Of a stretch of 19,230 nucleotides of DNA, positions 6,921-15,738 are shown in pieces. Each line of letters starts with the position of its first letter. The first letter of the stretch is position 1. A program made the position numbers and the translations under genes. The notes beneath the pieces were generated by a model. The model ran no database searches and was not told the DNA's origin. It was given only the letters and a program-made list of their open reading frames with translations. This DNA comes from Firmicutes bacterium UBA4049 (GTDB lineage: Bacteria > Bacillota > Desulfotomaculia > Desulfotomaculales > Nap2-2B): positions 1-19,230 of the forward strand of contig DFZT01000057.1 of NCBI GenBank assembly GCA_002382755.1, in the 5' to 3' direction.

Positions 6921-9461
6921 ATGGCAAAAACTGCGCTCAAGGTTGGACAAGGGACTCAGTCTGTACCCGTAATCCCCAAGCCCTGGACTCAACAGACCGC
7001 CTTTTGGGGTTTGGCGGGAATCCTTGTTCTGGCGCCCTTTTTAAGAGGTCTGTTTTTTAACACGGATCAACAGTTTTTTTTGATTATTGTTTCCGTGCTA
7101 GTCTGGTTTGCCTGGCTTTGGAAATACGCGGAAAGGAATTATGACTTTCTGTCACATCCGCTTGATTATTTAATCGCCGCCCTTCCCGTGGTTTATTTGT
7201 TTTCCGCGGTCAATGCGGCCAACTATGGATTGGCCCTTGATGAATTTATCAAAAACATTCTCTACTTTTCAGTTTACTGGCTGGTTGTGCAGTTGATTAA
7301 GGATGAAAGATCCCTGAGCCAGATGCTGAACGCTGTTTATCTGGCTGCTTTCGGTGTGGCAATTGCGGGGCTGGCAACCGCCACCGGCCTTGTTTTTATC
7401 AAGGATGGTTTTTTAAACGGCAGGATCTATTCATCTTTTCAATATCCCAACGCCCTTTCAAGTTATCTGTCCATAGCTTTATTTCTGGGTTTATATTTCT
7501 GGCAAAGATACGGCGCTCTGTCCATAGGGGATACTGTTAATGACCGTTTTCTTAAACAAATACTGCCGGGATGGCTGCAAAAAATAAAACCCTATGGTTA
7601 TGTGTACATCTTAATCAATTTTACTCTTCTGGTTGTTCTATTTGGGGCCAAGTCACGCGGCGGGCTTCTGGCGGCGGCGGTTGTGTTTTTAATTTATCTT
7701 GCGATACTCGACTGGTCCAAGCGCCTGCCCGTATTAATCAATGTGCTTGTTTCGGGTGTTATCGCCTACCCGGTCATCTATAAATTTGTCATTCTTGCTC
7801 AGGCCAAGCGGATGAGTTTTGCCTGGCTGTGGTTCTTTGCAGGGATAGTCGTCATTGCCGTTATACAATACTTATACAACTTTTTGCTGACTAAAGGTAT
7901 GCTTACGTGGTTGAAATCCCGTCTGAAAACGAATAGAATCCTGGCGGGTACGGGAATTGTGGTTATAGCGGCTGCGGCGGCCGGCGCGGCAATGCGTCCG
8001 GGATTAATCAACAAAATAGCTTCTTTCAGTTACCTGCGCAACGCCTTTGAAAGGTTTTACTTTGTCCGGGATGCGCTTGATATGATTAAAGCCCGTCCAC
8101 TGCTGGGTTGGGGAGGAGGCGGCTGGGAAGAGGCCTACCGTTCCTTCCAGCATTATTTATACAATTCCAAAGAGGTTCACAGCTACTACTTTCAAGTGGC
8201 TGTCGAGACAGGGATAATAGGGCTGCTGGTTGTCCTGGGCATCTGGGCGGCATTTTTCTGGCTGGCTCACCGCGTTTACCACAAGTCAGTGCAGGGAGGC
8301 AACAGGCGGACACTGATTGTTACCTTATTTGCAGGCGCTCTGGTAGTCGGGGGGCACGCCTTAATCGATTTTGACCTTTCCCTGTCCGCCTTAACGATGG
8401 TTTTATGGGTCTTATTTGCCTGTCTGCGGGTTTTAGAATTAATACCGGGCGCGGATATGATCTCCGATCAGAATCAACAGGCGCCGTCCAGACCGGCGGA
8501 GGGGCAGCTTAAAGAAGTCAAGGTCGCTGCGGGAAAAAAGAAGAAACGCCGGAAAGCTAAGGATTTCGAGAAACAGCCGGCTGTTCCGGTAAGAACTTTA
8601 AAACCTTCAAACCCGGTTATATTGAGTATCACTTCATTTGTTTGCTTAATATTTCTTTTATTGGGAATGAGCCTTGCCTCAGCTAACATGTATTCTGACA
8701 ATTCAGCAAAACAGACTCAAAATATGCAAAAAGCTTTGCAGGATATGCAGATGGCTGCGGTCAGAAATCCCTTAAGCGCCGAATATCATTCAAAACTGGC
8801 CAGACTTTATTTTAGTCAGGGTGAATATGATAAAGCTCTTGATGAGGCCAACCGCGCCTGCGGATTAAGCCGTTACAGCGCTTACTGCAAACAGGACCTG
8901 GCAGCGGTATCACTTTATGCGGGGAAGTTTGAACAAGCGATAAGCTATGCAAAGCAAGGGGTAGAACTTGCTCCGTACGATATTCAAGGGTATGAAAACC
9001 TGGCTAAAATTTGTTCCCTTGCCGGAAGGAATGAACTATCCCAGGGCAAAAAAGATTCAGCCAGGGCGGACCTGCAGGAAACCCTTGAAGTTTCTTCACT
9101 TATTACAAACCGGATTTCAAAGTTGACCGCGGATGAAAAAAAGCTGTGGAGAGACGGTCCCATGCTATCGATTACGCCAGGCGTACAGTTATATCAGGGA
9201 GAGGCGCATTTATTGCTCGGCAACCTGCCGGAAGCTGAAAAGAATTTGCAGAACGCCGCTTCAGACAGCCAGATCCAGGGCGAGGCTTTTCTCTGGCTGG
9301 CACTGCTTAAAGATGATCAGGGGAAAGGGTTGGAATCCGAAGAATTCCTGAAAAAAGCTACGGCAATAAATCAGTCTTACAGCCAGGTATATCAACAGCT
9401 AAAATTCCTGATAAAAGGATCTAAAATTACTTTTCAGAAACCAGCGAAACAGAATAAGTAA
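6921..9461 (+). CDS. O-antigen ligase/polymerase-family membrane protein with C-terminal TPR domain
   Basis: This 846-residue protein would transfer or polymerise lipid-linked glycan on the outer side of the membrane. Residues about 25-505 hold ten or more hydrophobic segments. The Wzy_C-type region shows KSRGG (R246) and the large-loop block GWGGGGWEEAYR to EVHSYYFQVAVETGIIG (about 396-434, H420). Arg and His at such places are functionally important in WaaL ligases. A basic cytoplasm-like linker (KKKKRRKAK, about 539-547) follows, then one more membrane segment (about 566-588). The last part (about 600-830) consists of TPR-like helical repeats such as EYHSKLARLYFSQGEYDKAL. The TPR part would sit outside the membrane if the last segment crosses outward. 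The ATG at 6921 is preceded by a weak AAAGGGG site. It opens the operon, 40 bases before the ABC permease. The acceptor (peptidoglycan, protein or lipid) is unknown. Confidence 0.82.
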   Translation: MAKTALKVGQGTQSVPVIPKPWTQQTAFWGLAGILVLAPFLRGLFFNTDQQFFLIIVSVLVWFAWLWKYAERNYDFLSHPLDYLIAALPVVYLFSAVNAANYGLALDEFIKNILYFSVYWLVVQLIKDERSLSQMLNAVYLAAFGVAIAGLATATGLVFIKDGFLNGRIYSSFQYPNALSSYLSIALFLGLYFWQRYGALSIGDTVNDRFLKQILPGWLQKIKPYGYVYILINFTLLVVLFGAKSRGGLLAAAVVFLIYLAILDWSKRLPVLINVLVSGVIAYPVIYKFVILAQAKRMSFAWLWFFAGIVVIAVIQYLYNFLLTKGMLTWLKSRLKTNRILAGTGIVVIAAAAAGAAMRPGLINKIASFSYLRNAFERFYFVRDALDMIKARPLLGWGGGGWEEAYRSFQHYLYNSKEVHSYYFQVAVETGIIGLLVVLGIWAAFFWLAHRVYHKSVQGGNRRTLIVTLFAGALVVGGHALIDFDLSLSALTMVLWVLFACLRVLELIPGADMISDQNQQAPSRPAEGQLKEVKVAAGKKKKRRKAKDFEKQPAVPVRTLKPSNPVILSITSFVCLIFLLLGMSLASANMYSDNSAKQTQNMQKALQDMQMAAVRNPLSAEYHSKLARLYFSQGEYDKALDEANRACGLSRYSAYCKQDLAAVSLYAGKFEQAISYAKQGVELAPYDIQGYENLAKICSLAGRNELSQGKKDSARADLQETLEVSSLITNRISKLTADEKKLWRDGPMLSITPGVQLYQGEAHLLLGNLPEAEKNLQNAASDSQIQGEAFLWLALLKDDQGKGLESEEFLKKATAINQSYSQVYQQLKFLIKGSKITFQKPAKQNK

Positions 9462-9501
9462 GTCAACGTTTAAGTCAAATGTCGGTAAAGCAGGTGTATA
9501 T

Positions 9502-10278
9502 ATGCTGCTTCAGGTCAGGGAGATATATGAATACAGAGAGATGCTGAAGAATTTAGTGGCTAAAGAACTAAGGGCTCGTTATAAGGGTTCGGTTCTGGGG
9601 TTTTTTTGGACTTTTTTTAACCCTCTGTTTATGATCATAATTTATAGTATTGTCTTTTCTTTTGTAATGAAAGCTCAAATAGAGAACTACACAATGTTCC
9701 TTTTTGTGGCGCTACTTCCCTGGAATTACCTGGCCAGTTCCGTTCTCCAGGGGCTTGTAAGCATAGTTCAAAACGGGCCGCTTGTGAAGAAGATATATTT
9801 TCCCAGGGAAGTTCTGCCCTTATCAATAGTAATGACCAACCTGATCAATTATCTTTTAAGCTTGCTGATTTTACTCCCTGCTCTAATTATCTTTAAGATT
9901 CCACTCACGTTTGCCCTGTTTGCCTTTCCTTTAATTCTGGTTGTGGAAACCCTGTTTGTCGCAGCGCTGGTTCTGCTGCTTTCCGTAGCAAATGTATATT
10001 TTCGCGATTTGGAACACATAACCGGAATAATCATAACCGCCTGGTTTTTTTTGACTCCTATTTTTTATCCTGCCAGTATCATTCCACTAAAGCTGAAAGC
10101 TTTTTTCTATTTAAACCCGATTACCCCTATCATCGAATCATTTCGAAACATATTCTTTTATGGGACCTGGCCGGAATGGAACAGCCTGGGTCTTCTGGCA
10201 TTGGTAAGCTCCATCCTGCTTTTCCTCAGCCTAGCTGTTTTTAAACATTTCCAAAAGGCCGTCGCAGAAGAGATTTAA
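9502..10278 (+). CDS. wzm: ABC-2 type polysaccharide export permease (Wzm/TagG/KpsM-like)
   Basis: This 258-residue membrane protein would form, as a dimer, the channel that exports a lipid-linked polysaccharide. The start fits the family: a short amphipathic N-terminus, then VAKELRARYKGSVLGFFWTF (about 19-38), the hallmark of Wzm/TagG permeases before the first membrane helix. About six membrane segments follow, with the characteristic FFLTPIFYPASIIP (about 182-195) and LNPITPIIESFRNIFFYG (about 205-222). Length and pattern match the family. The ATG has a CAGGTG site at 9491-9496. The gene ends two bases before the ATPase gene, so the two are translationally coupled. Confidence 0.92.
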   Translation: MLLQVREIYEYREMLKNLVAKELRARYKGSVLGFFWTFFNPLFMIIIYSIVFSFVMKAQIENYTMFLFVALLPWNYLASSVLQGLVSIVQNGPLVKKIYFPREVLPLSIVMTNLINYLLSLLILLPALIIFKIPLTFALFAFPLILVVETLFVAALVLLLSVANVYFRDLEHITGIIITAWFFLTPIFYPASIIPLKLKAFFYLNPITPIIESFRNIFFYGTWPEWNSLGLLALVSSILLFLSLAVFKHFQKAVAEEI

Positions 10279-10280
10279 AG

Positions 10281-11033
10281 ATGAATAGGAATGGTATTAA
10301 CGCCGTAGAAATATCGGATGTTTGGAAAAAATTTAATATTTATCAGAATAGGACAAGATCAATCAAGGAGCGGTTAATTTTTTGGGGCAGACAGCATGTT
10401 GAAGAATTTTGGGCGCTGAAGAATATCAATTTGCTGGTACCGACGGGAAAAACAATCGGTTTGATTGGCAGAAATGGATCAGGTAAAAGTACACTTTTAA
10501 AACTAGTCAGCCGTATTTTATATCCCTCAAGGGGGCAGATTTTTGTCAAGGGCAGGGTTTCAACGCTTTTAGAGTTAGGCGCGGGTTTCCATCCCGATTT
10601 TACCGGAAGAGAAAATATTTTCCTGAATGGTTCGATACTTGGTTTTTCACGCAGAGAAATTAACCTTCGCCTTAATGATATAATCGAGTTTGCCGAACTC
10701 GGGGACTTTATTGACAATCCTGTACGGAACTATTCCTCAGGAATGTACATGCGTCTTGGTTTTTCTGTAGCAGTGCATGTGAAACCGGATATATTGCTGA
10801 TTGATGAAGTTCTGGCCGTCGGTGATCTGGCTTTTCAGGAAAAATGCCTGGTCAGAATAAGAGATTTGCAGAAGCAGGGCAAGACAATAATTTTTGTAAC
10901 CCATTCCCCTGCCCAGGTACGGGAACTTTGTGATTTGGCAGTCTGGCTTGATCACGGCGAGATACGCTCCTTTGGAGCAGCTGAACAGGTGGTCGCCGAT
11001 TACACAGCTTTTCTGGGCGGGGCAATTTATTAG
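10281..11033 (+). CDS. wzt: ABC transporter ATP-binding protein, polysaccharide export (Wzt/TagH/KpsT-like)
   Basis: This 250-residue ATPase would energise export through the preceding permease. Visible motifs are Walker A GRNGSGKST (63-71), the signature YSSGM (151-155), Walker B ILLIDE (171-176) and the H-loop H208. LLELGAGFHPDFTGRENIFLNG-like sequence around 96-117, between Walker A and the signature, is typical of the Wzt/TagH subgroup. The protein stops right after the nucleotide-binding domain. It therefore lacks the C-terminal carbohydrate-binding domain that Wzt proteins use to recognise a capped O-antigen, and so is closer in size to KpsT. It starts two bases after the permease stop without a strong ribosome binding site, which fits coupling. 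Confidence 0.93.
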   Translation: MNRNGINAVEISDVWKKFNIYQNRTRSIKERLIFWGRQHVEEFWALKNINLLVPTGKTIGLIGRNGSGKSTLLKLVSRILYPSRGQIFVKGRVSTLLELGAGFHPDFTGRENIFLNGSILGFSRREINLRLNDIIEFAELGDFIDNPVRNYSSGMYMRLGFSVAVHVKPDILLIDEVLAVGDLAFQEKCLVRIRDLQKQGKTIIFVTHSPAQVRELCDLAVWLDHGEIRSFGAAEQVVADYTAFLGGAIY

Positions 11034-11045
11034 GGGCGCTTATAG

Positions 11046-13127
11046 ATGGACCGGGAAATACTCGTCAGTGTTGTTATTCCGTGTTATAACCAGGGGAAAT
11101 ATTTATACGAGGCCGTTGAATCGGTAAGGCGTTCTACGCTGGCCAACTATGAAATTATTATTGTTGACGACGGTTCCACGGATGAAGATACCCGTTTGGC
11201 CTCCGAGTGGGCGGTTCAGCAGGGGATAAAAGTAATCCGTCAGGAAAATCAAGGCCTCCCAAATGCCAGAAATACTGGAGTCAGCATCGCCCGTGGTCAG
11301 TACATCCTAGCTTTGGACGCCGATGATTTAATCAGCCCGACCTATCTCGAAAAAGCCGCCTGGGTTTTGAATAATTCTCCCCGGGTTGGGTTTGTTACTG
11401 TCTGGCTGCGCCAGTTCGGGATCAACGATTCTTTTTGGCGCCCCCCGAAAGCCACGGCGGAATCAATGAGAGAGGGCAACGCAGCCGCGGTAAGCTCTCT
11501 GTTCAGGAAAAAAGCCTGGGAAGATGCGGGGGGCTATGACGGTAAAATGCTTTTTGGGTATGAAGATTACGATTTCTGGCTGAGCATCTTGGAAAAAGGC
11601 TGGGATTCTTTCCTTATACCCGAGGTTCTTTTTTATTACCGTGTTAAGCCCGTTTCCAAATTTACAGTTGAACGGCAAAAACACGGTGAAATTATGCGTT
11701 TAATCAAGGACAAACATCCGGCAATTTTCAGCGCCCCGGCAGTTGGTCTTAAGTTACGTATCCAGGTTTTTCTGAAAAGGAAAGCCAGGGAGTCTGCATT
11801 GGGCAGGTTTGCAGCAAGGTATCTCTGGCGGGATGCGCTGGTCCTGCGTAACCATGGATTTATAGACTGGCTTAAGTGGAGACTTTTCCCTTTGATCAGG
11901 GTTGTTCCCGGTGTTCTTTCTTTTTACCGGAAGATAAAAAGATACAAAAACATTTCCACAGGGAATGAGAAATCAACGGAAATTCAGATGCCGATAAAGG
12001 TTTCGGCCGAAAAAAATAGGACGGGCATTCTCTACCTTGTTCCCTGGCTGGAAATGGGTGGCGCAGACAAAGTAAATCTTGATCTGGTTGCCTCCCTTGA
12101 AAAAACAGTGTATCACCCGGTAATAGCTACAACAATGCGCAACGACCATCCCTGGAACGAAAAATTTTGCCAGTACACGGACGATGTTTTTCACCTGGAT
12201 AACCTGGAAAGCAGTCTTGACGGAAAGCTAAATTTTTTAGAGCACTTGATTGATACGAGAAACATTCGCCTGATCCAAATCAGCAATAGTCTTGACGGTT
12301 ACAGCCTGCTCCCTAGAATAAAGGAAGAATACAACATTCCCGTAGTCTCGCTGGTTCATTCATCTGTGCCATCGGATCCCTGGGATTATCCCAGGGTAGC
12401 TGCAAAAAATGATCGCTATATTGATCTTCACGTTGCAGTAAGCGATACGCTAGCCCAGTGGCTGGTTTTTCTCGGCTGTTCCGGTGAAAAGATCCGCACA
12501 GTGGTTAACGGAGTTAATACGGACCTGTTTCAGCCCGGAGAGAATGATTGGGTAAAAGATAAACTTGACATACAAAACGATCAGATTGTTTCTTTCATCG
12601 GCCGGCTGGCCAAAGAAAAACAGCCGGTGGAATTTTTGCTGATGGTTGAAGAACTGAGTTTTAGAAGAAATTTAGATAAGGTTACTTTTCTAATGGTCGG
12701 GAGCGGGCCGCAGGAACCGCTTTTAAGGCAGGCGATTCGTGAAAAGGGCCTTACGGGTAAAGTTTTTCTTGCGGGAGGCCGCGGCAACGAAGAAATACCT
12801 ATGATTTTACAGTCGACGAGGATTCTGGTGGCGCCGTCGCTTTTTGAAGGTTTGCCCATTATAGGTTTGGAAGCTATGGCCTGCGGGGTTCCGGTAATTG
12901 CCTCCAGGGTTGAAGGATGGTCGGATTTAATAATTCACGGAATCAACGGTCTGCTGGTTGAGCCTCATAACATCAGGGATATGGCTGACGCAGTGGAAGA
13001 TTTGCTGGTTAACCGGGAACGTTGGAACTCGATCAGCGAATTGGCCAGAAAGACCGTTCTGGACAGATACGCTTTAAGCAGCATGGCTTCCAGTTATCAA
13101 AACATTTACAAAAGGTTGATTTCTTAA
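11046..13127 (+). CDS. two-domain glycosyltransferase (GT2 fused to GT4)
   Basis: This 693-residue protein joins two glycosyltransferases. Residues about 5-230 are a GT-A fold GT2 enzyme: VSVVIPCYNQGKYL at the start, IIIVDDGSTD (about 37-46), DADD (91-94) as the metal and nucleotide-sugar site, and GYEDYDFWLS (171-180) near the acceptor site. After a basic linker, residues about 325-690 are a GT-B fold GT4 enzyme: LVPWLEMGGADKV near the start, FIGRLAKEKQP around 517, and the E-x7-E pair E601 and E609 in LFEGLPIIGLEAMACG. No membrane segment is evident, so it should act on lipid-linked acceptor at the inner face of the membrane. It likely adds two sugars in succession. The donor sugars cannot be read from the sequence. 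It starts 12 bases after the ATPase stop. Confidence 0.88.
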   Translation: MDREILVSVVIPCYNQGKYLYEAVESVRRSTLANYEIIIVDDGSTDEDTRLASEWAVQQGIKVIRQENQGLPNARNTGVSIARGQYILALDADDLISPTYLEKAAWVLNNSPRVGFVTVWLRQFGINDSFWRPPKATAESMREGNAAAVSSLFRKKAWEDAGGYDGKMLFGYEDYDFWLSILEKGWDSFLIPEVLFYYRVKPVSKFTVERQKHGEIMRLIKDKHPAIFSAPAVGLKLRIQVFLKRKARESALGRFAARYLWRDALVLRNHGFIDWLKWRLFPLIRVVPGVLSFYRKIKRYKNISTGNEKSTEIQMPIKVSAEKNRTGILYLVPWLEMGGADKVNLDLVASLEKTVYHPVIATTMRNDHPWNEKFCQYTDDVFHLDNLESSLDGKLNFLEHLIDTRNIRLIQISNSLDGYSLLPRIKEEYNIPVVSLVHSSVPSDPWDYPRVAAKNDRYIDLHVAVSDTLAQWLVFLGCSGEKIRTVVNGVNTDLFQPGENDWVKDKLDIQNDQIVSFIGRLAKEKQPVEFLLMVEELSFRRNLDKVTFLMVGSGPQEPLLRQAIREKGLTGKVFLAGGRGNEEIPMILQSTRILVAPSLFEGLPIIGLEAMACGVPVIASRVEGWSDLIIHGINGLLVEPHNIRDMADAVEDLLVNRERWNSISELARKTVLDRYALSSMASSYQNIYKRLIS

Positions 13128-13154
13128 TTTTTTTATCTCAAGGGGGGAGGAAAA

Positions 13155-13928
13155 TTGGAAACCCGGGTGGCTGTTGTAATCCCTTGCTTTAATTATGGAA
13201 AACACATCGAAGAAGCGGTGCAATCCGTTCTGAATCAAGACATCAAAACTGAGATGCTTGTCCTGGATGACGGTTCAACAGAAAGCGGTACACTGCGTGT
13301 GCTGGAGGGTCTGCGGGAACGGGGTCTTATGGTTTGCAGGCAATCTAATACAGGCCTACCGGGGGCACGCAATGCAGGTATTGAAAAAACCTCTTCCGAA
13401 TTTATCGTCTGTCTTGACGCGGATGATACAATTGAACCGTCATATTGTTCAAGCTGCCTGAACGTTTTGCTTTCCAGACCGGAAGTTGGCTTCGTATATA
13501 CAAGCACGAGGGTTTTCGGCAGAAAAAATAAAGTCTGGAGTAATGTTTCTTATTCCGGTTTGCATCTGCTGGCAGAGAACTATATTCCTTCTTCTGCGAT
13601 GTTCAGGAGAAAAATCTGGCGGGACACCGGAGGCTTTTCGGAAGAAATGAGGACCGGGTACGAGGACTGGGATTTTTGGTTATCGGCGGCGGAAGCAGAC
13701 TGGAGCGGTTATCATGTTCCGGAGTTATTGTTTAATTACCGTAAGCATGACCGTAACATGCTCCAATCGTCAAACGACTCAAGGAAAGAACTAAAACGTA
13801 TCCTGCGTCAGCGTCACGGAAAAAGTTATTCTTCAGCAAATATACTTAAGCTGGCTTTGAGTGAACTTCCCGCATTGCCCAGGGTCAGCCTGGCCGTCCT
13901 TAAACAGTTGATCAATTACGGTTCCTGA
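13155..13928 (+). CDS. glycosyltransferase family 2
   Basis: This 257-residue GT-A enzyme starts with a TTG just after the strong AGGGGGGAGG site (13141-13150), giving VAVVIPCFNYGKHI at the N-terminus as expected for GT2. DADD lies at 88-91 and GYEDWDFWLS at 168-177. It is clearly related to the GT2 half of the preceding fusion protein: both share the LPNARN/LPGARN block, FRRKIW/FRKKAW and the GYED(W/Y)DFWLS block. This suggests a duplication within the operon. It probably adds one sugar to the lipid-linked glycan on the cytoplasmic side. The donor is unknown. Confidence 0.88.
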   Translation: METRVAVVIPCFNYGKHIEEAVQSVLNQDIKTEMLVLDDGSTESGTLRVLEGLRERGLMVCRQSNTGLPGARNAGIEKTSSEFIVCLDADDTIEPSYCSSCLNVLLSRPEVGFVYTSTRVFGRKNKVWSNVSYSGLHLLAENYIPSSAMFRRKIWRDTGGFSEEMRTGYEDWDFWLSAAEADWSGYHVPELLFNYRKHDRNMLQSSNDSRKELKRILRQRHGKSYSSANILKLALSELPALPRVSLAVLKQLINYGS

Positions 13929-13998
13929 CAGGTGTCCTTATAAATGCATTCGGTATTTAAAGGCAGGTTGTTATTAAACGCCTTGGAGGCCGGGACTT

Positions 13999-15126
13999 TT
14001 GAGAAAGATCAGAATACTTTATGTGATCACTCTTTCAGAGCTTGGCGGAGCGCAAAAAATACTTTTTTATCTGGTCCGTGCTCTTTATCAGGATAATTTT
14101 GAAATTACAGTGGCTTGCAGTCCGGGCGGAGAACTGGTTGAATGGTTAAAAGAGCTTGGCGCAGTAAAAATTGTCGAGATTCCTCAACTGCGCCGCAGCG
14201 TGTCTTTATTGTATGATTTAAGCGCGCTGTGGAGACTCGGCCGGTTGATGGCCGGGGGCTGTTTTGACGTAGTCCACTGCCACAGTTCGAAGGCTGGAAT
14301 ACTTGGCAGGACGGCAGCCTTTCTGGCCGGAATAAAGAAAAGAATCTTTACTGTTCACGGTTGGGGGATCACTCCGGAACAAAGCAGGCTGAGGCAATTT
14401 TTTTATACAATAGTGGAAAAAGCGGTTGCAATGATAAGCACGAATCTGGTTTGTGTGTCAAAGGCGGATTTTGATTGGGGTTTAAAAAAACGTATCGCGC
14501 CTTCCAAACTGACTGTTATATATAACGGAGTTCCGCATCACAGTTTGTTTAAGGCAGGTTTTTTAAGGGCTGAACTGGGTCTGGGAGCTGATGATCTCCT
14601 GGTAGGAACTGTTTGCAGGTTGAGCGCACAAAAAAACCCGCTTTATTTTCTGGAATTGGCTTCGGTTCTGTTATCCGTTAACAACAGCCTGAACGTATAT
14701 TTTATTCTGATCGGAGACGGGCCTTTGAGGAACCGGTGTGAGGACTATATAAACTTAAACCGTTTGCAGAAACATATTTTTCTTTTGGGAAGCAGGGAAG
14801 ACGCCTCCTCCCTGGCGGGAGATTTTGACGTATTCTGCTTATTTTCACTTTGGGAAGGGCTGCCGCTGACTATAATCGAGGCTATGTTGAACAAACTGCC
14901 GGTTTTGGCTAACAGTATCGGTGGTGTTCCAGAGTTGGTTGTGGACGGTGAAACGGGATTTTTAGTTGAACCTGGAGATAAAAGTCAGGCTTTAAAAAAA
15001 ATGATCAAATTGTTGGGAGATCATAAACTGCGCAAACAACTGGGCATTTCAGGGTACCATAAGGCAAAAAGCGATTTTTCACTTGACCGTATGGTGCGGG
15101 ATTACAAACTGCTCTATAATTCTTAA
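13999..15126 (+). CDS. glycosyltransferase family 4 (GT-B)
   Basis: This 375-residue protein begins at a TTG with a TTGGAGG site nine bases upstream (13983-13989). The N-terminal Rossmann half opens with ILYVITLSELGGAQK, where the GGAQ loop is typical of GT4. It then shows DVVHCHSSKAGILGR (about 90-104) and FTVHGWG (about 116-122). The C-terminal half carries GTVCRLSAQKNP and the E-x7-E pair E286 and E294 in WEGLPLTIIEAM. Its closest functional types by pattern are EpsD/EpsF-like or PglA-like retaining transferases of exopolysaccharide pathways. It would add a sugar to the growing lipid-linked chain. Confidence 0.9.
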   Translation: MRKIRILYVITLSELGGAQKILFYLVRALYQDNFEITVACSPGGELVEWLKELGAVKIVEIPQLRRSVSLLYDLSALWRLGRLMAGGCFDVVHCHSSKAGILGRTAAFLAGIKKRIFTVHGWGITPEQSRLRQFFYTIVEKAVAMISTNLVCVSKADFDWGLKKRIAPSKLTVIYNGVPHHSLFKAGFLRAELGLGADDLLVGTVCRLSAQKNPLYFLELASVLLSVNNSLNVYFILIGDGPLRNRCEDYINLNRLQKHIFLLGSREDASSLAGDFDVFCLFSLWEGLPLTIIEAMLNKLPVLANSIGGVPELVVDGETGFLVEPGDKSQALKKMIKLLGDHKLRKQLGISGYHKAKSDFSLDRMVRDYKLLYNS

Positions 15127-15198
15127 ACAGACATCTGCGCCGATTAAAGTGACGCCATCGAAAAATGAAAATTATATTTTTTATTCAGTGTAGAAAGA

Positions 15199-15648
15199 AT
15201 GGGTGATAAATTGGTATCCATACTGCGCATAGATAAGGAAGGAACCTGGTATGCTGACTCTAATCCTATAATACACCGCAAGATATCAGCGCTTTTCGCG
15301 GAGAATCTGCAGAAAGATGAAGACGGCGTTTTTATGGTCTGCCTGGGCAACGATTCCATGCGGGTTGAGGTTGAGGAAGTCCCTTTTGTGGTAGCTGAGG
15401 TTTTTCCGGATGACGAGACATTAAGAATTCTATTAGCTGATGGAAGAGATATTGATCTGCCGGACGGTCCGGTAAATCTGATTGGGGACGTGCCTTATAT
15501 CACCCTGAGGTGGCCTGACGACACACGCATTTCCAGGGCGGCATGGTGGACCTTGTCGGATTACTTTGAGGATGCTGATGAGCCTGAAAAAATAACTTAC
15601 GAGGAGAAAGTATGGCCGATCATCCGAAAAAAAAGCCTTTCTGATTGA
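15199..15648 (+). CDS. DUF1285-like small protein
   Basis: This 149-residue soluble protein resembles the DUF1285 family by motif recall: LRIDKEGTWYADSNPIIHRK, ALFAENLQKDEDGVFMV and VEVEEVPFVVAEVF (about residues 8-72) follow the family pattern of 'I.dG.W..g.pI.r..l..LF...L..dedG.y.l', then 'v.Ved.PF.v'. The rest is acidic, with WPDDTRISRAAWWTLSDYF. There is no signal peptide or membrane segment. The ATG at 15199 has only a close AGAAAG site; a TTG at 15211 is an alternative. The gene lies between a glycosyltransferase and the initiating transferase, in the same direction, which suggests a role in or control of glycan synthesis. The function is not known. Confidence 0.65.
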   Translation: MGDKLVSILRIDKEGTWYADSNPIIHRKISALFAENLQKDEDGVFMVCLGNDSMRVEVEEVPFVVAEVFPDDETLRILLADGRDIDLPDGPVNLIGDVPYITLRWPDDTRISRAAWWTLSDYFEDADEPEKITYEEKVWPIIRKKSLSD

Positions 15649-15702
15649 TAACACGGCGGCAGGACAGTTGCTGAACTACTACCTTATCCTACTGAGGAAT
15701 TT

Positions 15703-15738
15703 ATGATTAAACTATTGGCATTAAGATGCAGCGGTTGA
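15703..15738 (+). CDS. possible 11-codon leader peptide overlapping the next start
   Basis: A GAGGAA site (15694-15699) stands at the right distance from an ATG at 15703. The frame encodes MIKLLALRCSG and stops at 15738, 10 bases past the start codon of the sugar transferase at 15726. The sugar transferase itself has almost no ribosome binding site. Translation of this short frame could therefore open or couple translation of the next gene. No protein-level evidence is available. Confidence 0.3.
   Translation: MIKLLALRCSG

Noticed and set aside
10343..10717. 124-codon antisense frame in the ABC ATPase gene
   Set aside because: It overlaps the Walker A and family-specific region of a well-supported ATPase and shows no domain of its own.
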